DNA from: VAZQ01 sp963817135
GTDB lineage: Bacteria; Pseudomonadota; Alphaproteobacteria; Rhizobiales; Xanthobacteraceae
Length of the DNA stretch: 64,000 nucleotides
NCBI GenBank assembly: GCA_963817135.1
Contig: CAWFNG010000008.1
Span: forward strand, 62,001-126,000
Reading direction: 5' to 3'
Shown here: one piece after another, positions 57,204 to 64,000 of the stretch
Position numbering within the stretch: position 1 is the first letter of the stretch
Layout of the letters: each line of letters opens with the position of its first letter
Notes under the pieces: model-generated
Databases searched by the model: none
What the model was told of the DNA's origin: nothing
Seen by the model: the letters and a program-made list of their open reading frames with translations, nothing else
Program-made: the position numbers and the translations under genes

Positions 57204-60200
57204 GTGCAGACGACGCTGCTCGGTTTTGCCATTGCGATCATTCTGGCGCTGGTAACGGCGCTGGTAGGGCCGCTTTTTGTCGACTGGACGCGCTACCGCG
57301 CGGAGTTCGAGGCGCGCGCGACCAGGCTGACGGGGCTCGAGTTTCGCATCACCGGATCGGTCGACGCGCGGGTGTTACCGACGCCTACCATCGTGATGCA
57401 CGGCATCGAATTTGGCCGACCCGACGACATTGGAAAAGTGCGGGCACGATCCCTGCGCATTGAATTTGCGCTCGGTGCATTGGCCCGCGGCGAATGGCGG
57501 ATCGCCAATGCCCGTCTGGACGGACCTGAATTGGCAGCAGGATTGGACAGCAACGGTCGCCTGGACTGGCCCGTCCCAAAGATCGGCTTCGATCCCGAAG
57601 GCGTCTCGATCGAGCGGCTTACGATCAGGGATGGCCGCGCGCTCCTGGCCGACAGCGCGAGCGGCGCGCGTCTCATGTTCGAGAAAGTCGAATTCAGGGG
57701 CGAGATTCGCTCGCTTACCGGCCCGGCGAGGGGCGAGGGCTCCTTCGTTATCGCAGGCCAGCATTATCCATACCGGCTGGCGACCAGCCGGATCGGCGAA
57801 GACGCCACCGTCAAGGTGCGGCTCACGGTCGATCCGATCGATCGTCCGGTAACCGCGGAAGCCGACCTCTCAATCGGGTTCGAGCAGGGGGCGCCGCGAT
57901 ACGAAGGCACTATTCAATTGGCGCGCGCAGTCGGACGCGCTCCGGCGGGTGCGCAGGCGCTGATCATCGAGCCATGGCGCACCACCAGCCGGATAAAAGG
58001 CGACAGCACAGGTGCAGTCCTGGAGCAAATCGAGTTCCAATACGGTCCGGACGATCGGGCCATAAAACTGCAAGGCAACGCCCAACTGAAATTTGGGCAG
58101 CAGCCGCACGCCAATGTGGTGTTGACATCCCCGCAAATCGATCTCGAACGCATGCTGGCAGCTCCCGGCACGCCGCGCCGGCAGCCGATCGCCGCGCTCA
58201 AGACATGGTTGGAGGGTTTCAGCGCCATCCCGCAATTGCCGCTGCCTATAACCTTGAGCATCGGTGTCGAGTCGTTAGCGCTCGGCGGAGCAATGCTGCA
58301 ACGGCTCGGCGCCGATATCGCGATCGACTCCCAGGAAGCGCAGGTCCGCCTGCTCGAATTCCGGGCGCCGGGGCTTACTCAGGTGCGGTTGAGCGGGCGG
58401 GTTTCCAATGCTGCGCGTTTCGAGGGCTCCACCAAGATCGAATCAAACGATCCGCGCGTACTCCTGGGCTGGCTTACCGATCGCAGCGATGTTCAGGCCG
58501 CCGCTTCGGGCCCGCTGCGCCTTGCCGGCGATGTTCGGCTATCCACTGACATGATCTCGATCGATCGCTTGAACTTCGATTTCGATCGGATGACGGTCGC
58601 CGGACGAGTGGCCTATTTTTGGTCCAACCAGGATCGCCCGGCGCGGTTGGATGCAGAGCTGGCGTCGCCCGAGATCGACCTTGACCGCATGCACACTCTC
58701 GGTGCGGCAATACTTGGCGGCATCAGCTTTGAGTTGCCGCGCGAGGGCGCGCTGTCCCTCAAGATCGGCCGCGCCTCGATTTTCGGCGTTCAAGCCAAAC
58801 AGGTCGATGTGAATACGCGCATCGACAATAACGGGCTTGAGATCGACCGCCTCATTATTGCTGATTTCGGCGGCGCGGCAGCTGCCATCAAAGGCCGCAT
58901 CGATACCAAGTCGCAATCGCCGCGCGGCACGGTTACGCTCAATCTGGATGCCCGCACTCTCGACGGCCTGCTGGCAGTGCTCGACAAGCTCGCGCCGCAA
59001 CCAGCGGAGCAGCTGCGGCGCTCCGCTGAGCGCCTCGCGCCGGTGGCATTGCGGGCTTCGCTCACAATGGACCCAGCCTCCGGCGACGCGCTTGCGAGCG
59101 CCAGATTCAACATCGAGGGCCGCGCCGGCAAATTTTCTCGCATTTCCCTGCTCGGCGATGCGAGCACATCGAGCGCTGCTTTCAAGGCTGACAAGATCGC
59201 CGCGCTCGGCGCCGCTAAAGTGAACATTGCCGCGCATCTCGAATCCGACGAAGGCGAGCCTCTCATCGAGTTTCTGCGGCTCGATAAGCTGTTTGCGGTT
59301 GACCGGCGCTCGGCCCGTCTGAACCTCTCGGCGAAAGGAAACCTGGATGGAGCGCTTGCCGTCGATGGGCAGCTCGCCGCCGGCGCGCTCGCCATTTCAG
59401 CTAACGGAAAACTGCACGTCGCCAAAGAGCCAACGGCGGAATTCGATCTCACGATAAACAATGCGACTATTCGTTCGCCGCGTCCCGTTGCAGCGGGACT
59501 GCCGCCCGAGACTTTTCCGGCATCCGGGACTGCCCGGCTTGCCTGGGCGCAGAACACGCTGCAGTTGGCTCAAATAAAAGGAATACTGGCGGGCAGTTCG
59601 GTTGCCGGCGGCCTTACCCTCAATATCGGGCAAACGACCAGCGTGAATGGCAGCATCGAAGCGAGCGCGGTTGATCTGCCGGGTGCAATTGCCGCTCTCA
59701 TCGGAGTACCCGCCCGCGCGGTGCCCGGCGGCGCGGGCAGAGTTTTCGACTGGCCCTCTGAGCCGTTCGAGCGCTTTCTCGGTCCCTTGAATGGTCAGAT
59801 TGCGCTGAAGTCAGCGCGCGTCACGCTCGCGCCGCAGCTTGCGGCGCGCGACTTCCAGGGAAGCATCAGTTTCGCCGACTCGCGCCTCGCCCTGCAGGTC
59901 GCTGAGGCCATTCTTGCCGGTGGTCGTGCTTCAGGTGAGCTTTCTTTCCTGCGCCAGCCGGATGGTGTCCTTGCGCGCGGCCGTCTGAATGTGGTGGGCG
60001 CCAATGCGGCGGAACTCCTTCCCGGCGATGGGGTCGTTTCCGGACGGCTCAGCTTTGTCCTGGCAGCAGAAGGCGCCGGAATGAGTCCGGTGGCACTCGT
60101 CGGCTCGCTATCCGGCAGCGGAAGCTTCACCCTGGAGAACGGGGGAATAGCCCGACTTGATCCGCGGGCCTTTCAAGCTGTGATGCGCGCAGTCGATCAA

Positions 60201-60836
60201 GGGCTGCCGATCGATGCCAATCGCGTGAAAGATAAAATGGAGATCGCGCTGGCCGCCGGCTTGTTTGCCGTTCAGCGCGCGGATGGCAGCATCGCCCTCG
60301 ATTCCGGCCAAGCGCGCACCACTATTTCCATGACCGAGACGAAAGGCGCCGAACTCGTCGTAAGTGGAAATATAAATCTGGAAGACGGCGCGCTTGACGG
60401 CCAACTTCTCTTGTTCGGACCAGCCGCAGCAGGCGGGCCGGGAAACACTCGCCCCGAGATTACCATTCTGCTCAAGGGACCGTTCGATGCCCCCACAAGA
60501 ACAATGGATGTTGCCGCCCTGGCAAATTGGCTTGCTCTGCGTTCCGTCGAGCAGCAGTCAAAGAAAATTGACATGCTTGAGGGCCGCGAGCCTTCGACCA
60601 TCTCTCTGGCGCCGCCTGAGCAGCCGCCTGAGGAAAACCGCGTAATCCCGAGCACGCCCGGCGCTGCCGCAACCACGACCCCGACTGCGCCACAAGCGGT
60701 CCAGCAGCCATCCACGGCTCGAAACCGGCCCGTCGCGCAAAAGCCCAAACCGAAACGGCAGGTTCAGACGCTACCGCCGCCGGTCGACCTCAGACCTGCT
60801 CCGTGGCTGCCACCATGGTTATTCGGGGTGCACTGA
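57204..60836 (+). CDS. AsmA-family protein (large)
   Basis: 1210 residues from GTG 57204 (GGAGG upstream). An N-terminal anchor helix (LLGFAIAIILALVTALVGPL) leads into the AsmA start VDWTRYRAEFEARATRLTGL, VLPTPTIVMHGIEFGRP. Long beta-rich repeats follow, such as RLRIEF-like strands and the late ALVGSLSGSGSFTLENGGIA, RLDPRAF typical of AsmA C-terminal domains. The end is Pro/Gln-rich (about 1135-1210). AsmA/TamB-like proteins bridge the periplasm and are thought to carry phospholipids to the outer membrane. It is monocistronic, with a 287-base upstream gap in which I see nothing else. Confidence 0.9.
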   Translation: MQTTLLGFAIAIILALVTALVGPLFVDWTRYRAEFEARATRLTGLEFRITGSVDARVLPTPTIVMHGIEFGRPDDIGKVRARSLRIEFALGALARGEWRIANARLDGPELAAGLDSNGRLDWPVPKIGFDPEGVSIERLTIRDGRALLADSASGARLMFEKVEFRGEIRSLTGPARGEGSFVIAGQHYPYRLATSRIGEDATVKVRLTVDPIDRPVTAEADLSIGFEQGAPRYEGTIQLARAVGRAPAGAQALIIEPWRTTSRIKGDSTGAVLEQIEFQYGPDDRAIKLQGNAQLKFGQQPHANVVLTSPQIDLERMLAAPGTPRRQPIAALKTWLEGFSAIPQLPLPITLSIGVESLALGGAMLQRLGADIAIDSQEAQVRLLEFRAPGLTQVRLSGRVSNAARFEGSTKIESNDPRVLLGWLTDRSDVQAAASGPLRLAGDVRLSTDMISIDRLNFDFDRMTVAGRVAYFWSNQDRPARLDAELASPEIDLDRMHTLGAAILGGISFELPREGALSLKIGRASIFGVQAKQVDVNTRIDNNGLEIDRLIIADFGGAAAAIKGRIDTKSQSPRGTVTLNLDARTLDGLLAVLDKLAPQPAEQLRRSAERLAPVALRASLTMDPASGDALASARFNIEGRAGKFSRISLLGDASTSSAAFKADKIAALGAAKVNIAAHLESDEGEPLIEFLRLDKLFAVDRRSARLNLSAKGNLDGALAVDGQLAAGALAISANGKLHVAKEPTAEFDLTINNATIRSPRPVAAGLPPETFPASGTARLAWAQNTLQLAQIKGILAGSSVAGGLTLNIGQTTSVNGSIEASAVDLPGAIAALIGVPARAVPGGAGRVFDWPSEPFERFLGPLNGQIALKSARVTLAPQLAARDFQGSISFADSRLALQVAEAILAGGRASGELSFLRQPDGVLARGRLNVVGANAAELLPGDGVVSGRLSFVLAAEGAGMSPVALVGSLSGSGSFTLENGGIARLDPRAFQAVMRAVDQGLPIDANRVKDKMEIALAAGLFAVQRADGSIALDSGQARTTISMTETKGAELVVSGNINLEDGALDGQLLLFGPAAAGGPGNTRPEITILLKGPFDAPTRTMDVAALANWLALRSVEQQSKKIDMLEGREPSTISLAPPEQPPEENRVIPSTPGAAATTTPTAPQAVQQPSTARNRPVAQKPKPKRQVQTLPPPVDLRPAPWLPPWLFGVH

Positions 60837-60851
60837 TCCCGAATAAAGCCC

Positions 60852-61133
60852 CTAAGCGGGGGCAGGCCGGTTGGTGATTGAATTGCGCGGTCCGTCGTGC
60901 TCGTCGCTCTCGCGCGAGTTCCGCTTCTGATAAAAATCGAGCACGAAAAGGCGAATAGCCGACGACAGGTTGCCGTGCTGTCGTTCCGAATCGATCGTGG
61001 CAACCATCTCGGACAGGGTCATATCGCGTCCGGCTGCGATCTCCTTGAGCGCCTTCCAGAACGCGTCCTCGAGGCTGACGCTGGTCTTGTGCCCGGCGAT
61101 CACTATCGAACGTTTGACGACGGGTGATTTCAT
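60852..61133 (-). CDS. Ribbon-helix-helix domain protein
   Basis: About 93 residues from the ATG at 61133. The RHH_4-type domain reads KRSIVIAGHKTSVSLEDAFW, KALKEIAAGRDMTLSEMVAT and NLSSAIRLFVLDFYQKRN: one beta strand and two helices that bind DNA as a dimer. This short form is a conserved alphaproteobacterial protein, typically near asmA-like or sspB genes. It is convergent with the AsmA gene (15-base gap). Target unknown. Confidence 0.88.
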   Translation of the reverse strand: MKSPVVKRSIVIAGHKTSVSLEDAFWKALKEIAAGRDMTLSEMVATIDSERQHGNLSSAIRLFVLDFYQKRNSRESDEHDGPRNSITNRPAPA

Positions 61134-61160
61134 TCCATCCATTCGTCCCTCGACGAAACC

Positions 61161-61320
61161 CTAGTGCGGTGAATTTGAAGTTCCCTCATGACCGGCCGCA
61201 AGCTCGTTTAGGAACTTCAAAACCGCACTAGAAATCATAGAGTTGCTAGTGGTCCTTAATTCCGAAGTTCGCATCTGAACGTGCCGCGAGTGGTGGCGAA
61301 CTTCGGAATCGGACCACTAG
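61161..61320 (+). repeat. Paired-palindrome dispersed repeat, copy B
   Basis: Palindrome I (61161-61231) is bounded by CTAG and slightly shorter than in copy C; the spacer aaatcatagagttg is identical to copy C. Palindrome II (61246-61320) ends ggaccactag. It is in the same orientation as copy C and lies between the RHH gene and the end of sspB. Confidence 0.92.
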
Positions 61321-61473
61321 GGCACGCGACAGTTATGGCTTCGGAGCCAAATGTGCCGACAGCGTGGCAGCCCGGCTATGGGCTGCACCGCCGTGCTCAC
61401 GATGCGGTTATTGCATTAACGAAATTCTGCACGCGTAACCGAACGCGTCATTTAAGTTCAGGCGCGCCGCTGC

Positions 61474-62037
61474 TTATTTCTTGCGGAAACGGTCAAGCCG
61501 CACAACCTCGCCACTGCCCGCGGGCGTGGCACCATCTCGCTTGGGCGACGGTTCGGCATTGGCTGGCGTCGGTACCGCGGCAAGCGAAGACGAACTGCGC
61601 GGCTTGTGTTCTGCCGGCGGTCGCGGCAGTCCCTGTTGCTGGTTGGACACCGCCCCGTCATCCTGATCCTGTACAGATTCGAGCATCTCCTCGAATTGCA
61701 AACCGAATTGAACCGAGGGATCGAAGAATCCCTTGATTGCAGCGAACGGAATCACCAACCGCTCGGGGATGCCGCCAAACGACAGGCCGACTTCAAAGGC
61801 ATCGTCGCTCACCGTCAGATCCCAGAACTGATGTTGCAGGACCACGGTCATCTCCTGGGGATATTGCGCCAGCATGCGCGGCGACAGCCGCACGCCCTCG
61901 CAGAGGGTATTGAAGGAGATGTAGAAATGATGCTCTCCCGGCAGCCCGTTCTTGGCGGTGTCCGCAAGGATGGTGCGCACCACGCCGCGCAACGCTTCCT
62001 GGGCGAGGATATCGTAACGAATGTGATCGACGGGCAT
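61474..62037 (-). CDS. sspB: ClpXP adaptor SspB (alphaproteobacterial type)
   Basis: 187 residues starting MPVDHIRYDILAQEALRGVV, then NGLPGEHHFYISFNTLCEGV, PQEMTVVLQHQFWDLTVSDD and EVGLSFGGIPERLVIPFAAI, the tag-binding Sm-like fold. A disordered Pro/Ser-rich linker (about 130-175) leads to the C-terminal ClpX-binding tail GEVVRLDRFRKK. SspB binds the ssrA degradation tag and tethers tagged proteins to ClpXP. The ssrA gene lies just upstream on the same strand, and two copies of the paired-palindrome repeat flank sspB. Confidence 0.95.
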   Translation of the reverse strand: MPVDHIRYDILAQEALRGVVRTILADTAKNGLPGEHHFYISFNTLCEGVRLSPRMLAQYPQEMTVVLQHQFWDLTVSDDAFEVGLSFGGIPERLVIPFAAIKGFFDPSVQFGLQFEEMLESVQDQDDGAVSNQQQGLPRPPAEHKPRSSSSLAAVPTPANAEPSPKRDGATPAGSGEVVRLDRFRKK

Positions 62038-62155
62038 GCGCGAATTCCGTTTAAAAATGGGATGTCATCCCGCTCTGGCCTGTAACCCACTGCTGAGCCA
62101 ATCGCCCGACGAGACTCAGCAGCCGAATGCTAGCGCGCGTCACCGCCGCCCGCCA

Positions 62156-62323
62156 CTAGTGCGGTGAATTTGAAGTTCCTATCATAACTGGCCGCAAGCT
62201 CGTTTAGGAACTTCAAATTCAAAACCGCACTAGAAATCATAGAGTTGCTAGTGGTCCTTAGATTCCGAAGTTCGCATCTGAACGTGCCGCGAGTGGTGGC
62301 GAACTTCGGAATCGGACCACTAG
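62156..62323 (+). repeat. Paired-palindrome dispersed repeat, copy C
   Basis: Palindrome I: 62156-62233 (ctagtgcggtgaatttg ... aaaaccgcactag). Spacer: aaatcatagagttg. Palindrome II: 62248-62323 (ctagtggtcc ... ggaccactag, inner arms gattccgaagttcgc). It is the most complete copy and lies between the sspB start and the ssrA 3' end. Confidence 0.92.
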
Positions 62324-62349
62324 GCAGCTTTGCTCCATTATAGATATGG

Positions 62350-62725
62350 AAGTGGAGGCTTCTGTTGCCAGGTGCCTCCGAACCCCGCCTGAAGCTGCTA
62401 AGACCTCAGGACTTTATTTCGGTTTTCCGAACCGCATTACGCGGCCAGGGCCACCGGAGCATAGTTGTCGTTGGCAACTATGAGTTTGGCCCGATATCGG
62501 TGGTACCATGCCGAGCAAAAGCACGCCCTTTACGCCCTCGTCGATCCTATTTCGCCCCCGTATCAGGATTCAGGCGACAGTAATCAGTAATCAGTAGGCC
62601 TGATCTGATTACTGATTTCTGGCTTCCTGACTCCTGACTGGTGGAGGCGCCGGGTACTGCCCCCGGGTCCGAAAGGTTTATTCCGACGGCCATTTATTGC
62701 CATAGCCGGCATATGCCGGCTCCTC
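62350..62725 (-). ncRNA. ssrA: Circularly permuted two-piece tmRNA
   Basis: Read on the minus strand, the acceptor piece comes first and ends ...cggcgcctccACCA at 62639. After an intervening segment of about 80 bases the coding piece starts gggggcgaaataggatcgac at 62559. The 7-bp acceptor stem GGGGGCG/CGCCUCC pairs with one G-U. The tag frame is at 62475-62437: ANDNYAPVALAA then TAA, a normal alphaproteobacterial tag ending LAA. A TATATT -10-like element is at 62732-62727. The exact 5' end and the coding piece's 3' end (about 62350) are estimates. It rescues stalled ribosomes and tags the product for ClpXP. Confidence 0.93.
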
Positions 62726-63058
62726 TAATATAGCCCGACACGCGCAGCAAAAAAAGACTGCCGGCGCCGTCGCCGCGGTGCCCGGGCCCGCGGATTCGTT
62801 CCGCGCAGAACGGCGCTGGCCATCGCGCCAGCCGGTGCTCAAATTAATGGCACGCGCTCCGAACGTTCGCGCTTTGCCGTAGCCGAAACGAAATCCCTGT
62901 GCATATTTGTCGCAGTTGCATTAAGGCGCCCGCGCCTTACGGGAACCTTAACGCGTCGTACTTGCTTCCCGCCGCCTATGGGAATGTGGTACGGATTACA
63001 GGCGTGCAGAACCGAGCGCTAGGATCGGCGCACAGCCTGCGGCTTTGCAGGAGGGAAC
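62726..63058. other. Gap of about 330 bases: ssrA promoter and tctB leader
   Basis: It carries the ssrA -10-like element at its left edge, and at the right a GGAGGG seven bases before the tctB start. In between I see only a GC-rich stretch and no convincing frame on either strand. Confidence 0.45.
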
Positions 63059-63707
63059 ATGTCTCAGGGCGTTACGCCGTCCCCCAAGGGGACGCGCTGG
63101 GCATTGCAGATTAATACCCACAACCTGATTGGGGGAGTGATCGTCGCAGCGATTGCGCTCGTTCTGTTTGGCTACGCTCTTTACGTCTCGAACACGACGG
63201 TACCGCGATTTATCTGCGGGCTTATCGTCTTGCTGGGCCTTGCCGTCGCAGCGGGCCTTGTGCCGGTACCGGGACCGCGTGATTTCTATGGTGGCGTCGC
63301 GCTTATGCTGCTGGCGAGTTTGGCGCTGATTGCTTCCGCGGAATTCCCAGGCCAGCGCGGGTTTGCCTTCGGTCCGGGAACTGCTCCGCGAATGTTCTCG
63401 ATGGTGCTGGCGGCTCTCGGTGCTGCTGTTGCGGTCGGCGGCGTGTTTGCCGAGGGGCCGCCGATTGAAAAATACAAGATTCGCGGGCCTGCCTTGGTCC
63501 TCATCGCGATCTTCGCGTTTGCCGCCATGATTCGTCCCTTGGGGCTGGTCCCAGCGACTTTTCTCGCTTTCCTGATTTCGATCATGGGATCCTCGGAAAT
63601 GCGCTGGATCGAAAGCTTGATTGCAGCTGCATTGGTGACCTTCGTTCTGCGTGCTGCTGTTTGTCTACCTGCTTAACCTGCCGTTCCAAATGTGGCCGCG
63701 ATTTTAG
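63059..63707 (+). CDS. Tripartite tricarboxylate transporter small subunit (TctB), frameshifted near its end
   Basis: The TctB subunit is the four-helix membrane partner of TctA. As printed it stops at 63676 after 205 residues. Helices include NLIGGVIVAAIALVLFGYAL, FICGLIVLLGLAVAAGLVPV, FYGGVALMLLASLALIASAE and LVLIAIFAFAAMIRPLGLVP. The last residues read VTFVLRAAVCLPA, but in another frame the same bases give FCVLLFVYLLNLPFQMWPRF and a stop at 63705, the conserved TctB end. One extra G near 63644 explains it. An AGGAGGG precedes the ATG at 63059. TctA follows 15 bases on. Confidence 0.85.
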
Positions 63708-63722
63708 TTCGGGTGGGAAGTC

Positions 63723-64000
63723 ATGTCGGAACTGCTTGCAAATCTGTGGATGGGCTTTCACGTCGCCGCCAATCCCTACAACGTGCTGTTCTGCTTGCTC
63801 GGCGCGCTGGTCGGAACGCTGGTCGGGGTGCTTCCCGGCATTGGAACGGTCGCGACGATTGCAATGCTCTTGCCGATCACCTTCGGCCTGCCGCCGGTTG
63901 GCGCCTTGATCATGCTGGCGGGCATCTATTACGGCGCCCAATACGGCGGTTCCACCACCTCGATTCTGGTCAACATTCCGGGTGAAGCGACATCTGTCGT
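63723..64000 (+). CDS. Tripartite tricarboxylate transporter large permease TctA (N-terminal part)
   Basis: Open from the ATG at 63723 (GGGAAG upstream) to the right edge; about 92 residues are seen. The start MSELLANLWMGFHVAANPYN leads to LGALVGTLVGVLPGIGTVAT, then PPVGALIMLAGIYYGAQYGG and STTSILVNIPGEATSVV. Both the LPGIG and YYGAQYGGSTTSILxNxPGE signatures are diagnostic of TctA, the 12-helix pore. It follows tctB, and no receptor gene is seen on this side, so it may lie further downstream. Confidence 0.93.
   Translation, partial: MSELLANLWMGFHVAANPYNVLFCLLGALVGTLVGVLPGIGTVATIAMLLPITFGLPPVGALIMLAGIYYGAQYGGSTTSILVNIPGEATSV

Noticed and set aside
56936..57241. Minus-strand frame upstream of the AsmA gene
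   Set aside because: Overlaps the AsmA start, has no recognisable content, and its only hydrophobic stretch is weak.
1..64000. CRISPR array
   Set aside because: No set of regularly spaced identical repeats was seen. The direct repeats found are pairs, not arrays.

Overview
The window reads as a GC-rich alphaproteobacterial chromosome of the order Hyphomicrobiales (Rhizobiales), most like the Bradyrhizobium/Rhodopseudomonas/Xanthobacteraceae relatives. The support is gene order and content: the murA, DUF2948, hisD, UPF0262, phosphatase, infA, maf, yacG, tRNA-Phe block; an alphaproteobacterial SspB; a circularly permuted two-piece tmRNA gene; many Bug/TctC-type receptors; and FixK/FNR-like boxes. 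Genus is not determined.

Layout. 0-11 kb: edge of a ThDP enzyme with a TctC receptor, a metallophosphatase, a frameshifted diguanylate cyclase, small lipoproteins interleaved with TctC gene tails, and a TetR / HlyD / DHA2 efflux locus, ending at tRNA-Thr(GGT). 11-18 kb: the conserved housekeeping block ending at tRNA-Phe(GAA). 18-33 kb: an accessory, visibly more AT-rich region starting at tRNA-Phe with gene fragments (FecR-like, ThDP-enzyme, cytochrome c). It holds mostly small membrane or stress-type proteins, a PHA synthase, a multicopper oxidase, a VIT-type metal transporter and four TTGA-N6-TCAA boxes. 33-39.5 kb: a mosaic of an amidohydrolase, broken genes (isochorismatase-like hydrolase, ECF sigma factor, GAF/AraC regulator) and small Cys-rich proteins, threaded by three pairs of short direct repeats. 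39.5-48.8 kb: WrbA / pirin / LysR, a YRPY-repeat protein, an APC permease, a lipoprotein hydrolase, a VapBC-type pair and a TsdA-like dihaem cytochrome. 48.8-61 kb: UvrD/PcrA helicase with an in-frame repeat insertion, thioesterase, YcjX/YcjF pair, ECF sigma factor, LDHD-like FAD oxidase and a large AsmA protein. 61-64 kb: ribbon-helix-helix protein, sspB, the permuted ssrA and the start of a tctBA operon.

How parts work together. sspB and ssrA are neighbours on the same strand: the tagging RNA lies just upstream of the gene for the adaptor that delivers tagged proteins to ClpXP. The four FNR/FixK-like boxes suggest that much of the 19.7-31.9 kb island answers to low oxygen. TetR/HlyD/DHA2 and LysR/pirin/WrbA are classic divergent regulator/target sets, each with a candidate operator palindrome.

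Two themes deserve attention. First, a repeat of about 165 bp made of two CTAG-bounded palindromes occurs three times (4.8, 61.2, 62.2 kb), two of the copies flanking sspB. Second, single-base frameshifts break several otherwise well-preserved genes (diguanylate cyclase, DUF3574, hisD, phaC, APC permease, tctB), several at short homopolymers. Consensus error is at least as likely as real decay there. No CRISPR array, integrase or intact transposase was seen.
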